DNA of 64,000 nucleotides from Clostridium yunnanense (GCF_016595795.1 NZ_JAENHN010000039.1:1-64000), one strand, 5' to 3'; numbered from the stretch's first letter, positions 51,478 through 62,352 are shown. Numbers and translations: made by a program. The notes: generated by a model not told the origin, from the sequence alone.

Positions 51478-54400
51478 TTACTTAAATAAATCTTTAAGAT
51501 TCTCTAACGACATATCTTTAAGTGCACTATATTCATTAATATCTTCCCCAAGTATTTTCTCTATAACTTTTTTCTTTCGTTTTTGCAAGTCATATACCCT
51601 TTCTTCTATTGTCCCTCTAGTTATAAGCTTAATTACTTCAACAGTATTCAATTGACCAATTCTATGAGCTCTATCAGTGGCCTGTTCCTCTATTGCAGGG
51701 TTCCACCAAGGGTCGTAATGTACCACAACTTCAGCACCAGTTATATTAAGTCCTGTCCCTCCTGCTTTAAGGGATATAAGAAATACTACAGAGTCTCCAT
51801 TATTAAATTCTTTAACTAATTCGGTTCTATCTCTTATCTCCGTGTCACCATCTAGATATAGGTAATTTATGTAATTGCCCTTTAAATGGAGTGCTATATT
51901 TTTTAATACTGTTGTAAACGACGAAAATACTAAAACTTTCTTACCATTTCCTCTGGCATTTTCAATTATATTCATTAATGCTTCTAGCTTACCACTTTGT
52001 CCTTTATATCCTTCTACCAGGACTGAAGGATCACTGCAGATTTGTCTAAGTCTTGTTAAAGCTCCAAGAACCTTAATTTTTGGTACATCTATACCTTGTT
52101 TTTCAAACTCTCTTAGCGCTGCTTTTGAGTAAGCTGCATATATTTTCTTTTGTTTATCTATCATATCTACAGAAATTGAGTATTCAATTTTAGGTGGCAA
52201 CTGCTCTAAAACCATATTCTTTGATCTTCTTAATATAAATGGTTTTATCTTTCTGTTAAGCTCTTCTAATGCACCAGTATCTCTATCCTTCATTATAGGA
52301 GCCTCATATCTAGTAGAGAAATTCATCTTATTCATCAGATATGATGGCATTACAAAATCAAATATAGACCACAGATCTCCTAGATTATTTTCAATTGGAG
52401 TTCCTGTTAGTGCAAATCTTGTGACTGCTGTGATCTTTTTTACACTCTTTGCATTTTGAGAGTTATAGTTCTTTATATTCTGCGCTTCATCAATTATACA
52501 TACAGAAAACTCTTTATCCTCGTAAAGTTCTATATCTCGTCTTAAAAGCGCATAAGAAGTCACAATAACGTTATATTGCTTATATTCATTAAGAATATTT
52601 TCTCTAAATCTCTTGTCACCTTGAACTACTGCAATCTTCATATCCGGTGCGAACTTTTCAAATTCGTCCTTCCAGTTATATACTAATGAACTCGGTACAA
52701 TTATTAAAGAAGGCTCCTCGGTCTGAAGCGAAGACAAGAAAGCTATAGTTTGAAGAGTTTTTCCAAGTCCCATTTCATCAGCAAGAATGCCTCCAAACTT
52801 AAAGGAATGAAGCATATTAAGCCACTTAAATCCATCCTTTTGATAATCTCTCATTACAAAATTAAATTTATCAGGCATATTAAAATCAGATGTATCCATA
52901 TTTTTAGTTTTTGAATACAACCTATCAAAATCTATAGTATTTTTTATGAAGCCTAAATTATTTTTTTCAATAATGTCTCCTATGTAATATCCCTTGTAGC
53001 TTGGAACCTTAAAGCTACCACTTGTAAGATCATCTTTTTTCACTTCTGCATAATTAATTATTTCTTCTAAAGCTTTCAATTCCTTCTCTTGAAGAGTTAT
53101 AAAATTTCCATTTTTAAGTTTATAGTATTTCTTTTTCTGTTTTATGGAGCTGAATATGTGCCATAATTCTCTATTATCAACACCTTCTATTGAGAAATAT
53201 ATTTCTAATAGACCTTTATCACTTATTCTAATAGCACCCTTATAGCTATTAGGCGTATATACCTTCAAACTCTTAAAACTCTCCGAATAGTATACCTCTC
53301 CCATATCCACCAAGGTTACTACTCCCCCTCTTAAGAATGCTACTATTTTTTCTTCGTCTTCTAAAATCAATCTTTCTTCTGAAAGAAAACCATAACTATA
53401 TACTTTCTGAAGAACTTGCTGCTCTTTTATTCGATCTCTAATAATCTCTTTATAATCATCTGTTTGTTCAAAAGAATCAAACTCGTGTTCACCATAGCAA
53501 AAGTGCACATCTAAGAATATATTTTCATTATCCCTATCTATATAAAATTTAACTCTTAAAGGCAGTAAACTTAGTTCTTCCTTAGAAATCTCGTCTATAT
53601 TTACAATACCACTATGTTTATTTAGCATTGGTAATACTGTAGACATAAGATTATTTTTATCACTCTTGCCAAAGGTTATATAATCTTCTTTCTTTAAAAT
53701 ATCAATTATTGGTCTAAGAACTTTTATACTTTGCTCATCAGGAAGATATATACTATTGTTAAGAAATAAAATATCTCCTTTAGAGGTTAATGCTAGTGGT
53801 ATACTATCACCATAAGATAATCTTATTGTATTCTTATGAGAATTTAACACGAAATTCATAGGATTATTTTCTTTAACAATCCTTATATCACTGTACTCCC
53901 GTCCATTAATCGTGCAATCAATATATTCCTCACTTAATATGCTAAGTACTCTTTTTATCTGGGTTAAAGATAAATATACTCTTCTTCCTTCTATCAGTCT
54001 CATATTGGGTGTAGAGTAATTATATAAACTTCTAGTGAGCCTATCATTCTCATCTATTTCCTTAATAACATCTATAATATCTTTATGTTTATCTGAGAAT
54101 AGATGAATATCTCCACAAAAATCGAAATTCTTAGCAACACTTATCTTTTTCCTATTGTCATAAGCATCTAAAAAATCTTTTATATCTCTTACTAAGAAGT
54201 GCTTTTCCTTACCTATCCTTATTTCCATTGAGCTTTCTATTAAGTTGCTTTTATTAAACTCAAGCTTAACCTGTAAATTAAGCATTTCTTTTTCTCTACT
54301 TTTACCTGATACTAAATTCATTTCACTAATAATTCTTTGAACTTGAATATTACTTTTCTCATAAGCTACTTCTTTCTGCTTTTCTCTAAAATACTTTACC

Positions 54401-54696
54401 ATTACAGCCGCAATATGTTCACATATACCTTTTCTTCTATAATCATTATGAAAGAAATTGCAGTCGCAATTGAAGCTTGTGAAACCAACATTATCATTTA
54501 GAGAAATACGTATATTATACCTATCTTTATTAGACTTTGATTTGACAAAAGTCTCAATAAAATATGAATTAGCTCTATTTCCTTCTGAAGATTTTATATT
54601 AATCGAGAAATCCTCTACAAGCCCACCTTCATAATGTTGTATTCCTTTTAAATATTGTTTTTTATCTCCGTAACTTAATATAGACTTTTCTTCCAT
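51478..54696 (-). CDS. SNF2-type helicase with SWIM zinc finger
   Basis: 1072 residues. An N-terminal SWIM finger (FNCDCNFFHNDYRRKGICEH: C-x-C...C-x-H) near residue 75 is followed by the bacterial SNF2-associated region and the two RecA-like lobes: Walker A ADEMGLGKTLQTIAFL near 690, DEAQ box CIIDEAQNIKN near 785, and motifs V/VI SLKAGGTGLNITGAEVVVHY and ATDRAHRIGQ near 1020. Such ATPases translocate on double-stranded DNA and remodel protein-DNA complexes; the bacterial role is not settled. It is monocistronic, in the backbone, so it is not part of a defence operon such as DISARM. Confidence 0.94.
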   Translation of the reverse strand: MEEKSILSYGDKKQYLKGIQHYEGGLVEDFSINIKSSEGNRANSYFIETFVKSKSNKDRYNIRISLNDNVGFTSFNCDCNFFHNDYRRKGICEHIAAVMVKYFREKQKEVAYEKSNIQVQRIISEMNLVSGKSREKEMLNLQVKLEFNKSNLIESSMEIRIGKEKHFLVRDIKDFLDAYDNRKKISVAKNFDFCGDIHLFSDKHKDIIDVIKEIDENDRLTRSLYNYSTPNMRLIEGRRVYLSLTQIKRVLSILSEEYIDCTINGREYSDIRIVKENNPMNFVLNSHKNTIRLSYGDSIPLALTSKGDILFLNNSIYLPDEQSIKVLRPIIDILKKEDYITFGKSDKNNLMSTVLPMLNKHSGIVNIDEISKEELSLLPLRVKFYIDRDNENIFLDVHFCYGEHEFDSFEQTDDYKEIIRDRIKEQQVLQKVYSYGFLSEERLILEDEEKIVAFLRGGVVTLVDMGEVYYSESFKSLKVYTPNSYKGAIRISDKGLLEIYFSIEGVDNRELWHIFSSIKQKKKYYKLKNGNFITLQEKELKALEEIINYAEVKKDDLTSGSFKVPSYKGYYIGDIIEKNNLGFIKNTIDFDRLYSKTKNMDTSDFNMPDKFNFVMRDYQKDGFKWLNMLHSFKFGGILADEMGLGKTLQTIAFLSSLQTEEPSLIIVPSSLVYNWKDEFEKFAPDMKIAVVQGDKRFRENILNEYKQYNVIVTSYALLRRDIELYEDKEFSVCIIDEAQNIKNYNSQNAKSVKKITAVTRFALTGTPIENNLGDLWSIFDFVMPSYLMNKMNFSTRYEAPIMKDRDTGALEELNRKIKPFILRRSKNMVLEQLPPKIEYSISVDMIDKQKKIYAAYSKAALREFEKQGIDVPKIKVLGALTRLRQICSDPSVLVEGYKGQSGKLEALMNIIENARGNGKKVLVFSSFTTVLKNIALHLKGNYINYLYLDGDTEIRDRTELVKEFNNGDSVVFLISLKAGGTGLNITGAEVVVHYDPWWNPAIEEQATDRAHRIGQLNTVEVIKLITRGTIEERVYDLQKRKKKVIEKILGEDINEYSALKDMSLENLKDLFK

Positions 54697-55016
54697 AATT
54701 ATTGCAATTCTCCGTTTCTAGGTTTTCTCAAATTATTGTATAGTATATAACCAAGTTCCATCTAATAAGGTCAAGAGATATGTCTGTTAGCTAATACTAG
54801 TAATAGATTATCAACTATACGGTGCTTTAACTGAATTATACTTTGAATAAAGAAAAAAATATACTCATTATTTAATGAATATTTCTAGGTATTATTCTAA
54901 AAATATACTATTGTTACCAAATAACTCTAGAAAAATATCACATTTTATGTAAAAATAATACTTATTAAATATAGTATATTTTTCCTTTTAAATAATAACT
55001 TGAAAGGCGGTATTGT
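54697..55016. other. Intergenic gap between divergent genes
   Basis: 320 bp of very AT-rich DNA between the helicase and the PBP gene. It must hold both promoters. No gene, repeat or riboswitch was recognised. Confidence 0.4.
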
Positions 55017-57878
55017 ATGAAGGATAAAAAAGAGAAAAAATTCAAGCTATTTAATAGATTTAATTCCATCATAATTATTATGCTTATTATTTTTGTATGT
55101 ATAATATCTAGATTGATATATCTTCAAATATTTAAATATGACTATTATACCGATAAGGCTAATACGCAGGCTAGAAGATCTCTTCCTGAAAAAGCTCCTA
55201 GAGGGAAGATCTATGACTCAAATGGAAATATTTTAGCCGATAATAAAACTGTATATAATCTTACCTTCACTACAACTGATGACTCATCCAAATATTTTTA
55301 TGATACTATGAAAAAAGTATTTAAGTTATTAGATGAGCGAAAGGATGAGCAACAAGATAACTTTAAGTTAAAGATTGATAACAATGGCAAACCATATTTT
55401 GATTTCATAGGTGATTCAGATGATACTAAGAAGGCTCAAGAAATAAGATTTAAGAGAGATAGAGGTCTTAATGACGTAGCCAAAAGAAGTATTCCAGAAT
55501 TAAAGAATAAGCAAGAACTTACAGATGCAGATGAAGAAAAAATAAATCAGGAATTGCTTAAAATCAATGCCGAAGATACTTTTAATTACCTTTTAAAATT
55601 CTATACTATGTATGATATATTAAACCCAACTACTAAAGAAAAACAAAACTATAAACAGTCCTATACAAATAAAGAGATAGCAGACGTGTTATTGAAGAAA
55701 TATTCTATAAAAGATTTAAGAAGGTTCATGATTGTTAAAGATGCAATAAAAATGCAGAGTTACTCCGGTTTTAAGCCAGTTACTATAGCCTACAATATCC
55801 AAAAAGATAGTTCTTATATATTCTATCAAAAGCTTAGTGATTTACCTGGAATAGATATATCTGTAGAACCAATGAGGACATATCCTTATGCAACTGACTA
55901 TAATTTAGCCTCTGGGGTAATAGGTTATGTATCTTCTATAGATAGCAGCAAGAAGGATCGCTATGAAGAAAAAGGATATGATCTATCTACTGACCTAATT
56001 GGTAAAGCTGGCATTGAATCCGCATTCGAATCTGTTCTGAAAGGAAATACTGGAGAGACTATCGTAAAGGTAAATTCTCAAGGCAGAAAAACAGAAGAAC
56101 TATTTAAATCTGAATCTAGCCCTGGCGAAAATGTTCACTTAACTATAGACAAAAACATTCAATATTCTGTAGACCAGACACTTAAGGATAGATTAAACTA
56201 TGTAGCTACTCAATATTTTGATCAACAGGATAAAAAGGGTAACTTCAATGCGACAAGAGGAGCTGCTATAGTTCTTCAACCAAAGACCGGAAGAATATTG
56301 GCCTTATCAAGTTATCCTGGGTACGATGCAAATATAATTTCTGACCCTAATGCCCTTACTCCTGAGATATCTAAACAATATTTTTCACCTGACTACGATA
56401 AACTGGGGCAGGAATTTATAAATAAACATCACTTAAATAAAACCTTAGATGATTTATTTCCGAAGGATAAGAATGGCGTTAGACAGGATAAGTATGATCT
56501 CTTACCTAAGCCATTTTATAATTACGCTACTATGGGACTGATTCCACCTGGATCTACCTTTAAACCTCTGACTTCATTAGCGGGACTTCAAGAAGGGGTT
56601 ATAGACTCCAGAACCACAGTTAACGATACTAATCAAGATTATACAAATAAACTATTAGGAAATCAGCCGTTTAAAGATGATGGAAGACATGGTACTGCAG
56701 TAGACATAAAAAAAGCCCTTGCAGCTTCCTGCAATATATTTTATTACGAGACTGGAATAAGATTGTATGAAAAAAATGGAACTAATATCGCTGCACTAGA
56801 TAGTCTCGCAAAATACGCTTGGCAGCTTGGTATGGGAAACGATCCAAACAGTAAAACAAAAGGAAGCACAGGAATCGAAATTGGCGAAAGCTTTGGTCAA
56901 ACCTATAACTATCAATATAATAAGGATCAGACCTTAATGTACGGAAGATTTGACCTTGTAAATGCTCTCGAAGCAGGAAAATATGGAGACAGAAGTTTTG
57001 TAGCTTTAGACATAGCTAATAAAGATGATGATAGTGATGAGTTAAAAGCAACAAAGCAAAAGCTTAAAGACTATATTTTTGATTATCTAAAAAATAATAA
57101 AAGCTCTAGTCTTACTGGAGTAAACCAATTTATAAAAGGCTTAGACCCTTTATTAGATCAGCTTCAGAAGGATTCCAAAGTATTTAGTGATAGAGTAAAA
57201 AAATATAACGAATCAGGTAAAAAATATTCTAATGCTAATGTGAAAATTGCTATAGAACAATTCATCTATAATGAAAATGCTCTAATAACTACACCTGCAC
57301 AGCTAGTTTTAGCTTCCATAGGACAGGGCGTTAATAACTTTTCTATAGTTCAAATAGCAAATTATATAGCTACAATAGTCAACGGGGGAACAAGATATAA
57401 GGTTCATTTAGTAGATAAAATAACTGATTCAACTGGCAAAGTAGTTCAAGAATTTAAACCTGAAGTATTAAATAAAATTGATATAAGCCCTACAAACTTA
57501 AGCTTGATAAAGCAAGGTATGGCGATGGCAAATACAGATGATTTAGGTACTGCAAGTCTTGTATTTAAAAACTTCCCAATCCCTACTGGGGGTAAAACAG
57601 GTACTGCTACCTACAATGAACAGCTTCAAGATCAAATAGGAAGAAGTGCTTATGGAGTATATGTATCCTGCGCTCCTATAGATGATCCTGAGATTGTTGT
57701 TGCAGTTGTAATGTATGATGGAGCCCATGGTTTCTTAGGTGCCGATGTAGCAAAGGCTGCTTATGAAACATACTTCAAAGATAGGCTTCAAAAAGATTAT
57801 CCAAACTATCAACCAACTTTCCCTTATACTTTTAACTCTCCAGTCCCTGATAAAAAAGATGATACTATAAACAAATAG
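55017..57878 (+). CDS. Penicillin-binding protein 2 (class B transpeptidase)
   Basis: 953 residues, with one N-terminal membrane anchor (SIIIIMLIIFVCIISRLIYL) and a PBP dimerisation domain (ARRSLPEKAPRGKIYDSNGN, ISVEPMRTYPYATDYNLASG). The transpeptidase domain has all motifs: S513-T-F-K in PPGSTFKPLTS, S571-C-N in AASCNIFYYE and K860-T-G in GGKTGTATYN. It cross-links peptidoglycan, probably in the elongation complex. It is 250-300 residues longer than Bacillus or E. coli PBP2, the surplus being charged inserts before residue 250 and between the SxN and KTG motifs (about 600-760), a feature of clostridial PBP2. No rodA or mre genes adjoin. Confidence 0.93.
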   Translation: MKDKKEKKFKLFNRFNSIIIIMLIIFVCIISRLIYLQIFKYDYYTDKANTQARRSLPEKAPRGKIYDSNGNILADNKTVYNLTFTTTDDSSKYFYDTMKKVFKLLDERKDEQQDNFKLKIDNNGKPYFDFIGDSDDTKKAQEIRFKRDRGLNDVAKRSIPELKNKQELTDADEEKINQELLKINAEDTFNYLLKFYTMYDILNPTTKEKQNYKQSYTNKEIADVLLKKYSIKDLRRFMIVKDAIKMQSYSGFKPVTIAYNIQKDSSYIFYQKLSDLPGIDISVEPMRTYPYATDYNLASGVIGYVSSIDSSKKDRYEEKGYDLSTDLIGKAGIESAFESVLKGNTGETIVKVNSQGRKTEELFKSESSPGENVHLTIDKNIQYSVDQTLKDRLNYVATQYFDQQDKKGNFNATRGAAIVLQPKTGRILALSSYPGYDANIISDPNALTPEISKQYFSPDYDKLGQEFINKHHLNKTLDDLFPKDKNGVRQDKYDLLPKPFYNYATMGLIPPGSTFKPLTSLAGLQEGVIDSRTTVNDTNQDYTNKLLGNQPFKDDGRHGTAVDIKKALAASCNIFYYETGIRLYEKNGTNIAALDSLAKYAWQLGMGNDPNSKTKGSTGIEIGESFGQTYNYQYNKDQTLMYGRFDLVNALEAGKYGDRSFVALDIANKDDDSDELKATKQKLKDYIFDYLKNNKSSSLTGVNQFIKGLDPLLDQLQKDSKVFSDRVKKYNESGKKYSNANVKIAIEQFIYNENALITTPAQLVLASIGQGVNNFSIVQIANYIATIVNGGTRYKVHLVDKITDSTGKVVQEFKPEVLNKIDISPTNLSLIKQGMAMANTDDLGTASLVFKNFPIPTGGKTGTATYNEQLQDQIGRSAYGVYVSCAPIDDPEIVVAVVMYDGAHGFLGADVAKAAYETYFKDRLQKDYPNYQPTFPYTFNSPVPDKKDDTINK

Positions 57879-57879
57879 A

Positions 57880-57924
57880 AAAACAGTCTATATCATTAAT
57901 TTCACTTATGATATAGACTGTTTT
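57880..57924. terminator. Bidirectional terminator
   Basis: A 17-bp stem (57880-57896 with 57908-57924), followed by TATTTTA on the plus strand. It overlaps the last bases of the convergent kinase-like gene. Confidence 0.85.
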
Positions 57925-59530
57925 ATTTTAGGTTCCCAGACCTTATTATAGATATTAAAAGCCATAAAGCAAAAATTCCTGATGCAAAATATCCCGTTAT
58001 TCCTATAATTGATATGTCTTTTATTCTTGGACCAACATTAGAGCCAGTTATTATTGATGACCCAATAATCATTCCCGCTACTATGAGACCAAAAACCAAT
58101 CTATTTATCATTTTATTTAAATAATCTACAGACTTATCTAAATCAGGAATTTGAAGATTAACCCTAGCTCTCCCTTGTATTACACTATCAGAGAGTTCTA
58201 CTAGCTTTGAAGGAATTTTAATACTATCTCTTAGTATGGAATAAGCATTAATTGCAAAATCATCACTAGTCAATTTATTTAAGATATAATATTTATTTTT
58301 AGATTTAACAAATGGTACTGCTACATCTAGAATATTCATATCTGGAGCAAGCTCTGCTATTACTCCTTCTAATATAACCATCCCTCTAACAAGTATCACA
58401 AGCTCTGTTGGCAATTGTATGTTATTTCTTTCAGCAATACCAAAAACTTCTCTTAGTAAAGTAGATATCTTTATATTTTTCAAGGATGTAGATAAATAAT
58501 GTGATAATAAATACTCTATATCATTATATAATATATGTTTATCTACCCTATCCTTCTTTACACCTACGCTCATTAAAAAATCTATTATCTTAGCTATATC
58601 TTTTAGAGCTATAGCAATCATCGCATCATTTAGAGCATTTTTTATAGAGTCAGATAGTTCTCCCATAAGTCCAAAATCTATAAAGCATATCTTCCCGTCT
58701 CTGATAAGAAGATTCCCCGGATGAGGGTCTCCATGGAAAAAACCATCATTAAATATTTGCTTACAGTAGGACAATGCCAACTTTTTTGCAATATCTGTCC
58801 TATCATACCCTTCTTTAACTATGGTATATATATCATTAATCTTAAACCCTTGTATATTTTCCATTGTAAGAACCCGAGTTGAGGTAAACTGTTCAACAAC
58901 ATAGGGTACAGCTACACACTTAACTTCTCTATTTAATTCCCTAAACCTATCAATACTGTCCTTTTCCCTTTCAAAATCTAATTCTTTGCTAGTTGCATCC
59001 ATAATTTCATTTAAAGCTTCTACTGGATCAATAAGCATACCATTAAATTTTGTCTTGGTAAGCTTTATAAGTCTCTTCAAGATAGATATATCTAGTTCCA
59101 TCTTTTCACGAATATTAGGTCTTTGGATTTTTATCACAACTTCTCTTCCATCTTTCAAGACGCCTTTATGTACTTGCGCAACCGATGCCGATGCTAAAGG
59201 GACACTTTCTACATATAAAAAGACATCATCCATGCTTAAGTCAAACTCCTCTTGAAACACCCTTGCAATAACGCTAAAAGCCTCCCAAGGCACCTCATCT
59301 TGTAGTTTAGAGAGTTCTTTAGTATATTCTTCATCTAACAAATCAGTTCTTGTGCTGAGTATCTGACCAATTTTTATAAAGGTTGGCCCTAGCTCAATAA
59401 AGGCTTTTCTAAGATTTTCAGGAGATTTATTATCAGTTGGCTTCATTGCACTATTTACTAAAAAACCAAAGCCGTAGTAAGCAAATACCTTTATTATTTC
59501 CCTAAACCTTTTTAATGTCTCTTTTCTCAT
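57923..59530 (-). CDS. UbiB/ABC1 family protein kinase-like ATPase
   Basis: 535 residues. ABC1 signatures: the KxGQ motif in FIELGPTFIKIGQILSTR, the Lys of VVIKIQRPNI, HGDPHPGNLLIRDG (catalytic loop) and FIDFGLMGEL (DFG). The C-terminus has two membrane helices (LVFGLIVAGMIIGSSIITGS, YFASGIFALWLLISII). In respiring bacteria UbiB helps ubiquinone synthesis; clostridia lack ubiquinone, so the substrate here is unknown. It lies 55 bp behind a phasin-like gene in the same direction, a frequent pairing. Confidence 0.92.
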   Translation of the reverse strand: MRKETLKRFREIIKVFAYYGFGFLVNSAMKPTDNKSPENLRKAFIELGPTFIKIGQILSTRTDLLDEEYTKELSKLQDEVPWEAFSVIARVFQEEFDLSMDDVFLYVESVPLASASVAQVHKGVLKDGREVVIKIQRPNIREKMELDISILKRLIKLTKTKFNGMLIDPVEALNEIMDATSKELDFEREKDSIDRFRELNREVKCVAVPYVVEQFTSTRVLTMENIQGFKINDIYTIVKEGYDRTDIAKKLALSYCKQIFNDGFFHGDPHPGNLLIRDGKICFIDFGLMGELSDSIKNALNDAMIAIALKDIAKIIDFLMSVGVKKDRVDKHILYNDIEYLLSHYLSTSLKNIKISTLLREVFGIAERNNIQLPTELVILVRGMVILEGVIAELAPDMNILDVAVPFVKSKNKYYILNKLTSDDFAINAYSILRDSIKIPSKLVELSDSVIQGRARVNLQIPDLDKSVDYLNKMINRLVFGLIVAGMIIGSSIITGSNVGPRIKDISIIGITGYFASGIFALWLLISIIRSGNLK

Positions 59531-59585
59531 AGTTCACCTCATTGTTATAAAGGTAAATGGAGGTTAATAACCCCCATTGTTTTAT

Positions 59586-59948
59586 TTACTCTTCCTTGCC
59601 CTCATCAAGCTTCTCCATAAGTTCCGAAAGTTTAGTTTCTAAAAATTCAACCCTATCCTTTAAACTGTCAAACTCCATTCTTGAGGGAATATCTCTATCC
59701 TGCAAATCTGAATTTAGATCTTGTTTAGTGAGAGGTCTAATATCATCAATTTTATCCATAACCTTATTAGTTGTAGTTGATGCTTTTCCTTTGAAATCTC
59801 TCATTAATTCTTCCGATAATTCTTTCCCTTCATCTACTGTTATCTTTCCCTTTTCTACCATTTCATTTACAATCTCATTAGCCTTTTCATAAGTAGTAGC
59901 TACTGCTCCCACTCCCGCTAGCATAACTTTTTTTAATTCATTAAACAT
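59586..59948 (-). CDS. Phasin-like coiled-coil protein
   Basis: 120 residues. The N-terminal helix (KKVMLAGVGAVATTYEKANE) and KGKITVDEGKELSEELMRDF match the PhaF/PhaI-type phasin and polyhydroxyalkanoate-regulator group; the C-terminal half is a coiled coil (FDSLKDRVEFLETKLSELME). No PHA synthase gene is seen. Such genes often stand beside UbiB-like ATPase genes in Firmicutes, suggesting a joint envelope or lipid-linked task. GAGGAGATG precedes the ATG. Confidence 0.82.
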   Translation of the reverse strand: MFNELKKVMLAGVGAVATTYEKANEIVNEMVEKGKITVDEGKELSEELMRDFKGKASTTTNKVMDKIDDIRPLTKQDLNSDLQDRDIPSRMEFDSLKDRVEFLETKLSELMEKLDEGKEE

Positions 59949-59967
59949 ATAACCATCTCCTCATAAA

Positions 59968-60408
59968 TCAAGTTTTCATTTTAAACTCATTAGAACATTT
60001 TCTACAAGTCACAACTATATTTCCTTTTCCTTTTGGAAGTCTCAATTTTTGACCACATTTAGGGCATTTTACTATTTTATAATTTTTTCTTTCGTTGTAC
60101 CAAGCAGATGCCTTATCTCTATAATTGCCAAAACTAAAGCCTTTATTACCGTATGAACTTCTATTCCCATAATTATTTCTATTGTTAATCAAACTTCCTA
60201 ACTTGCTTCTTAAAAAACTTTCGAATCTTAGCGCCTCATTACTTCTTTTCGTTATATCTCTGGATAAAGCTCTGTAAACACCATAACCTATTAAAACCAG
60301 ACCTATCCCATAGGTAATAGCATTTCTCCATAGGGAGAATACTAATCCTAATAAAACTAATATCTTAGACAATAAATCAAAGCCATATCTTCCTTGAAAA
60401 AAGCCCAT
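59968..60408 (-). CDS. Membrane protein with C-terminal zinc ribbon
   Basis: About 146 residues. Two adjacent hydrophobic segments at the N-terminus ([34 protein letters not shown]) are followed by an Arg/Asn/Gly/Tyr-rich linker ([20 protein letters not shown]) and a zinc ribbon with [16 protein letters not shown] and CRKC. The ATG at 60408 has AGGAGG 7 nt upstream. It lies 19 bp before the phasin-like gene and is probably in one operon with it and the kinase-like gene. Function unknown. Confidence 0.75.
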   Translation of the reverse strand: MGFFQGRYGFDLLSKILVLLGLVFSLWRNAITYGIGLVLIGYGVYRALSRDITKRSNEALRFESFLRSKLGSLINNRNNYGNRSSYGNKGFSFGNYRDKASAWYNERKNYKIVKCPKCGQKLRLPKGKGNIVVTCRKCSNEFKMKT

Positions 60409-60547
60409 GAAATTTCCTCCTATAAGCAAGCAGCTAAAAGTTTTATATCTTTAAAACTACTTAGCTGCAATTTATCTATCTGTTTATATTATTTACTTAT
60501 ACTATACAGCTTTCAATCCTTATATTGATTTATATATATTCAAAGCC

Positions 60548-61792
60548 TTACTTATTGCACATAAATTTTTCAATGTCTTCAACAGATTTTATCATGTCTT
60601 TTGTAAGTACCTCATTGCCATTTTCGGTTATAAGCACATCATCCTCTATTCTTACACCAATTCCTTCTTCTTCTATATATATTCCTGGTTCTACTGTATA
60701 TACCATACCAGGTTTTAAGTCAATATTCTTCTCTCCAACATCATGAGTATCTAGACCTAGCCCATGACCTATGCTATGCCAGTAGTACTTTGTAACATCT
60801 TTCTTATCCTTTATAAGACCTAACTTAATACATTCTTCCGCTATTAAATCAGTCGCTTTATTATTTATTTCCCGGAAATTAATTCCTGGTTTTAATATCT
60901 CAATAATAGCTTCATTTACTCTAAGTACTGCTTCGTAAACTGCCTTTTGTCTATCTGTAAATCTTCCACTTACCGGAAAAGTTCTAGTAATATCTGCATT
61001 GTAATAATTATATTGAGCACCTAAATCGAATAATATAAGATCATTTTCCTTTATAGTACTATTATTTTCAACATAATGCAGAATTGTTGCGTTTTTTCCT
61101 GCGGCTGCTATTGTCTTAAACGCAAAATCTTTAACGCCATTTTTCTTTAAATGGAAATCAAAATATGCTTCAAGCTCATACTCCTTTAAACCTGACTTTG
61201 CATTTTTCATTAGTGAGTTTACACCTTCTATAGTTATATCAATAGCTTTTTTCATCTCATTTATTTCTTCAGGAGCCTTTATAGCTCTAAGCTCTGAAAC
61301 CAATCCATATACATTTTTTATAGCTGTATAAGGATATCTTTTTGATATATCCTGAGCAAACTCTTCCGATAAAGTAACTCGTTCTTCAAAACTTCTTCTT
61401 TCCAAATCCAGATAAAAAGCTTTTACTTTTCCTGAAGACAACTTTTGATTTATAGTACTATTAAAATCTTCCAAATATAAAACCGTTTCAATACCTGACA
61501 ACTCTACTGCTTCTGATTCTCTTACAGTCTTGCCAACCCACTTTTCTTTAACTGGATCTGGTTTTTGTATAAATAAAATCTCCGCTTCAACTCCATTTGA
61601 TTTGAAAAGCACTACCTTATGTTTTTCTTCATTTATTCCAGTAATATAATAGAAGTTTCTATTTGGAGTAAATGGATATATCTCATCAGCTGTTTTTTTA
61701 GGTGCTTCTCCCGCTAAAAGTACAACCATTGCTCCATCTTCAAGTTTATCAAAAAGTCTCTTTCTATTATTTATAAAAATATCTTTCTTCAA
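60548..61792 (-). CDS. Xaa-Pro aminopeptidase (M24B)
   Basis: About 414 residues. The N-terminal domain (LLAGEAPKKTADEIYPFTPN, YYITGI) is that of aminopeptidase P. The pita-bread domain supplies the metal ligands: LFDLGAQYNYYNADITRTFP (two Asp), HSIGHGLGLDTHDVGE (His), YTVEPGIYIEEEGIGVRIED (two Glu). It removes an N-terminal residue next to proline. The TTG at 61792 is chosen since GAGGAG is 8 nt upstream and overlaps the alternative GTG at 61801. Confidence 0.93.
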   Translation of the reverse strand: MKKDIFINNRKRLFDKLEDGAMVVLLAGEAPKKTADEIYPFTPNRNFYYITGINEEKHKVVLFKSNGVEAEILFIQKPDPVKEKWVGKTVRESEAVELSGIETVLYLEDFNSTINQKLSSGKVKAFYLDLERRSFEERVTLSEEFAQDISKRYPYTAIKNVYGLVSELRAIKAPEEINEMKKAIDITIEGVNSLMKNAKSGLKEYELEAYFDFHLKKNGVKDFAFKTIAAAGKNATILHYVENNSTIKENDLILFDLGAQYNYYNADITRTFPVSGRFTDRQKAVYEAVLRVNEAIIEILKPGINFREINNKATDLIAEECIKLGLIKDKKDVTKYYWHSIGHGLGLDTHDVGEKNIDLKPGMVYTVEPGIYIEEEGIGVRIEDDVLITENGNEVLTKDMIKSVEDIEKFMCNK

Positions 61793-61911
61793 ATAAATCA
61801 CTCCTCTTGCAATTAACCTTAACTATAGATATACAGCTAATATACCTATAAAGATTTCAGAATATTTAAAGTTAACTGATAATCTTATATTTATTGTAAT
61901 TATATCATAAA

Positions 61912-62352
61912 TTATTCCATAGCAAATAGTTTTACCTTAATAACCCCTTTTAAACAATCTATTTGCTTTATTAGTGCTTTTACATCAATTTCAAGTCCGG
62001 ATATATCAACAGTTATAGTGGCTATAGCAATCATATTCATAGGTATGTCTTGGTTTATTGTAAGAACGTTACCCTTCATCTCTGCTATTTTATCTAAAAC
62101 CTTAGATAATATTCCAGCCTCGTGGCTCATGCTAACTGCAAGAGTTATTTTTTTTGAATTAATGCCTTCACTCATTGGAAACACATGATCTTTATACTTA
62201 TAATAAGCACTTCTACTTATCCCAACTTGCCTTATACCCTCGGTAATATCCTTTACTTCTCCCGTATATAAAAGTTCGTTTACTTTTAAAACCTTTAAAA
62301 AGATTTCTGGAATTACTCTTTCACTGATAACATAGTATATATCCCCTGCCAT
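61912..62352 (-). CDS. ACT domain protein (PheB-like, UPF0735)
   Basis: 146 residues. The N-terminal half (IYYVISERVIPEIFLKVLKV, GIRQVGISRSAYYKYKDHVF) resembles a helix-turn-helix part, the C-terminal half is an ACT domain (ITLAVSMSHEAGILSKVLDK, VLTINQDIPMNMIAIATITV) that binds an amino acid. Known relatives lie near aromatic or branched-chain amino acid genes; here no such gene adjoins. GAAGGTGG precedes the ATG at 62352. A metabolite-sensing regulator is likely, not proven. Confidence 0.88.
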   Translation of the reverse strand: MAGDIYYVISERVIPEIFLKVLKVNELLYTGEVKDITEGIRQVGISRSAYYKYKDHVFPMSEGINSKKITLAVSMSHEAGILSKVLDKIAEMKGNVLTINQDIPMNMIAIATITVDISGLEIDVKALIKQIDCLKGVIKVKLFAME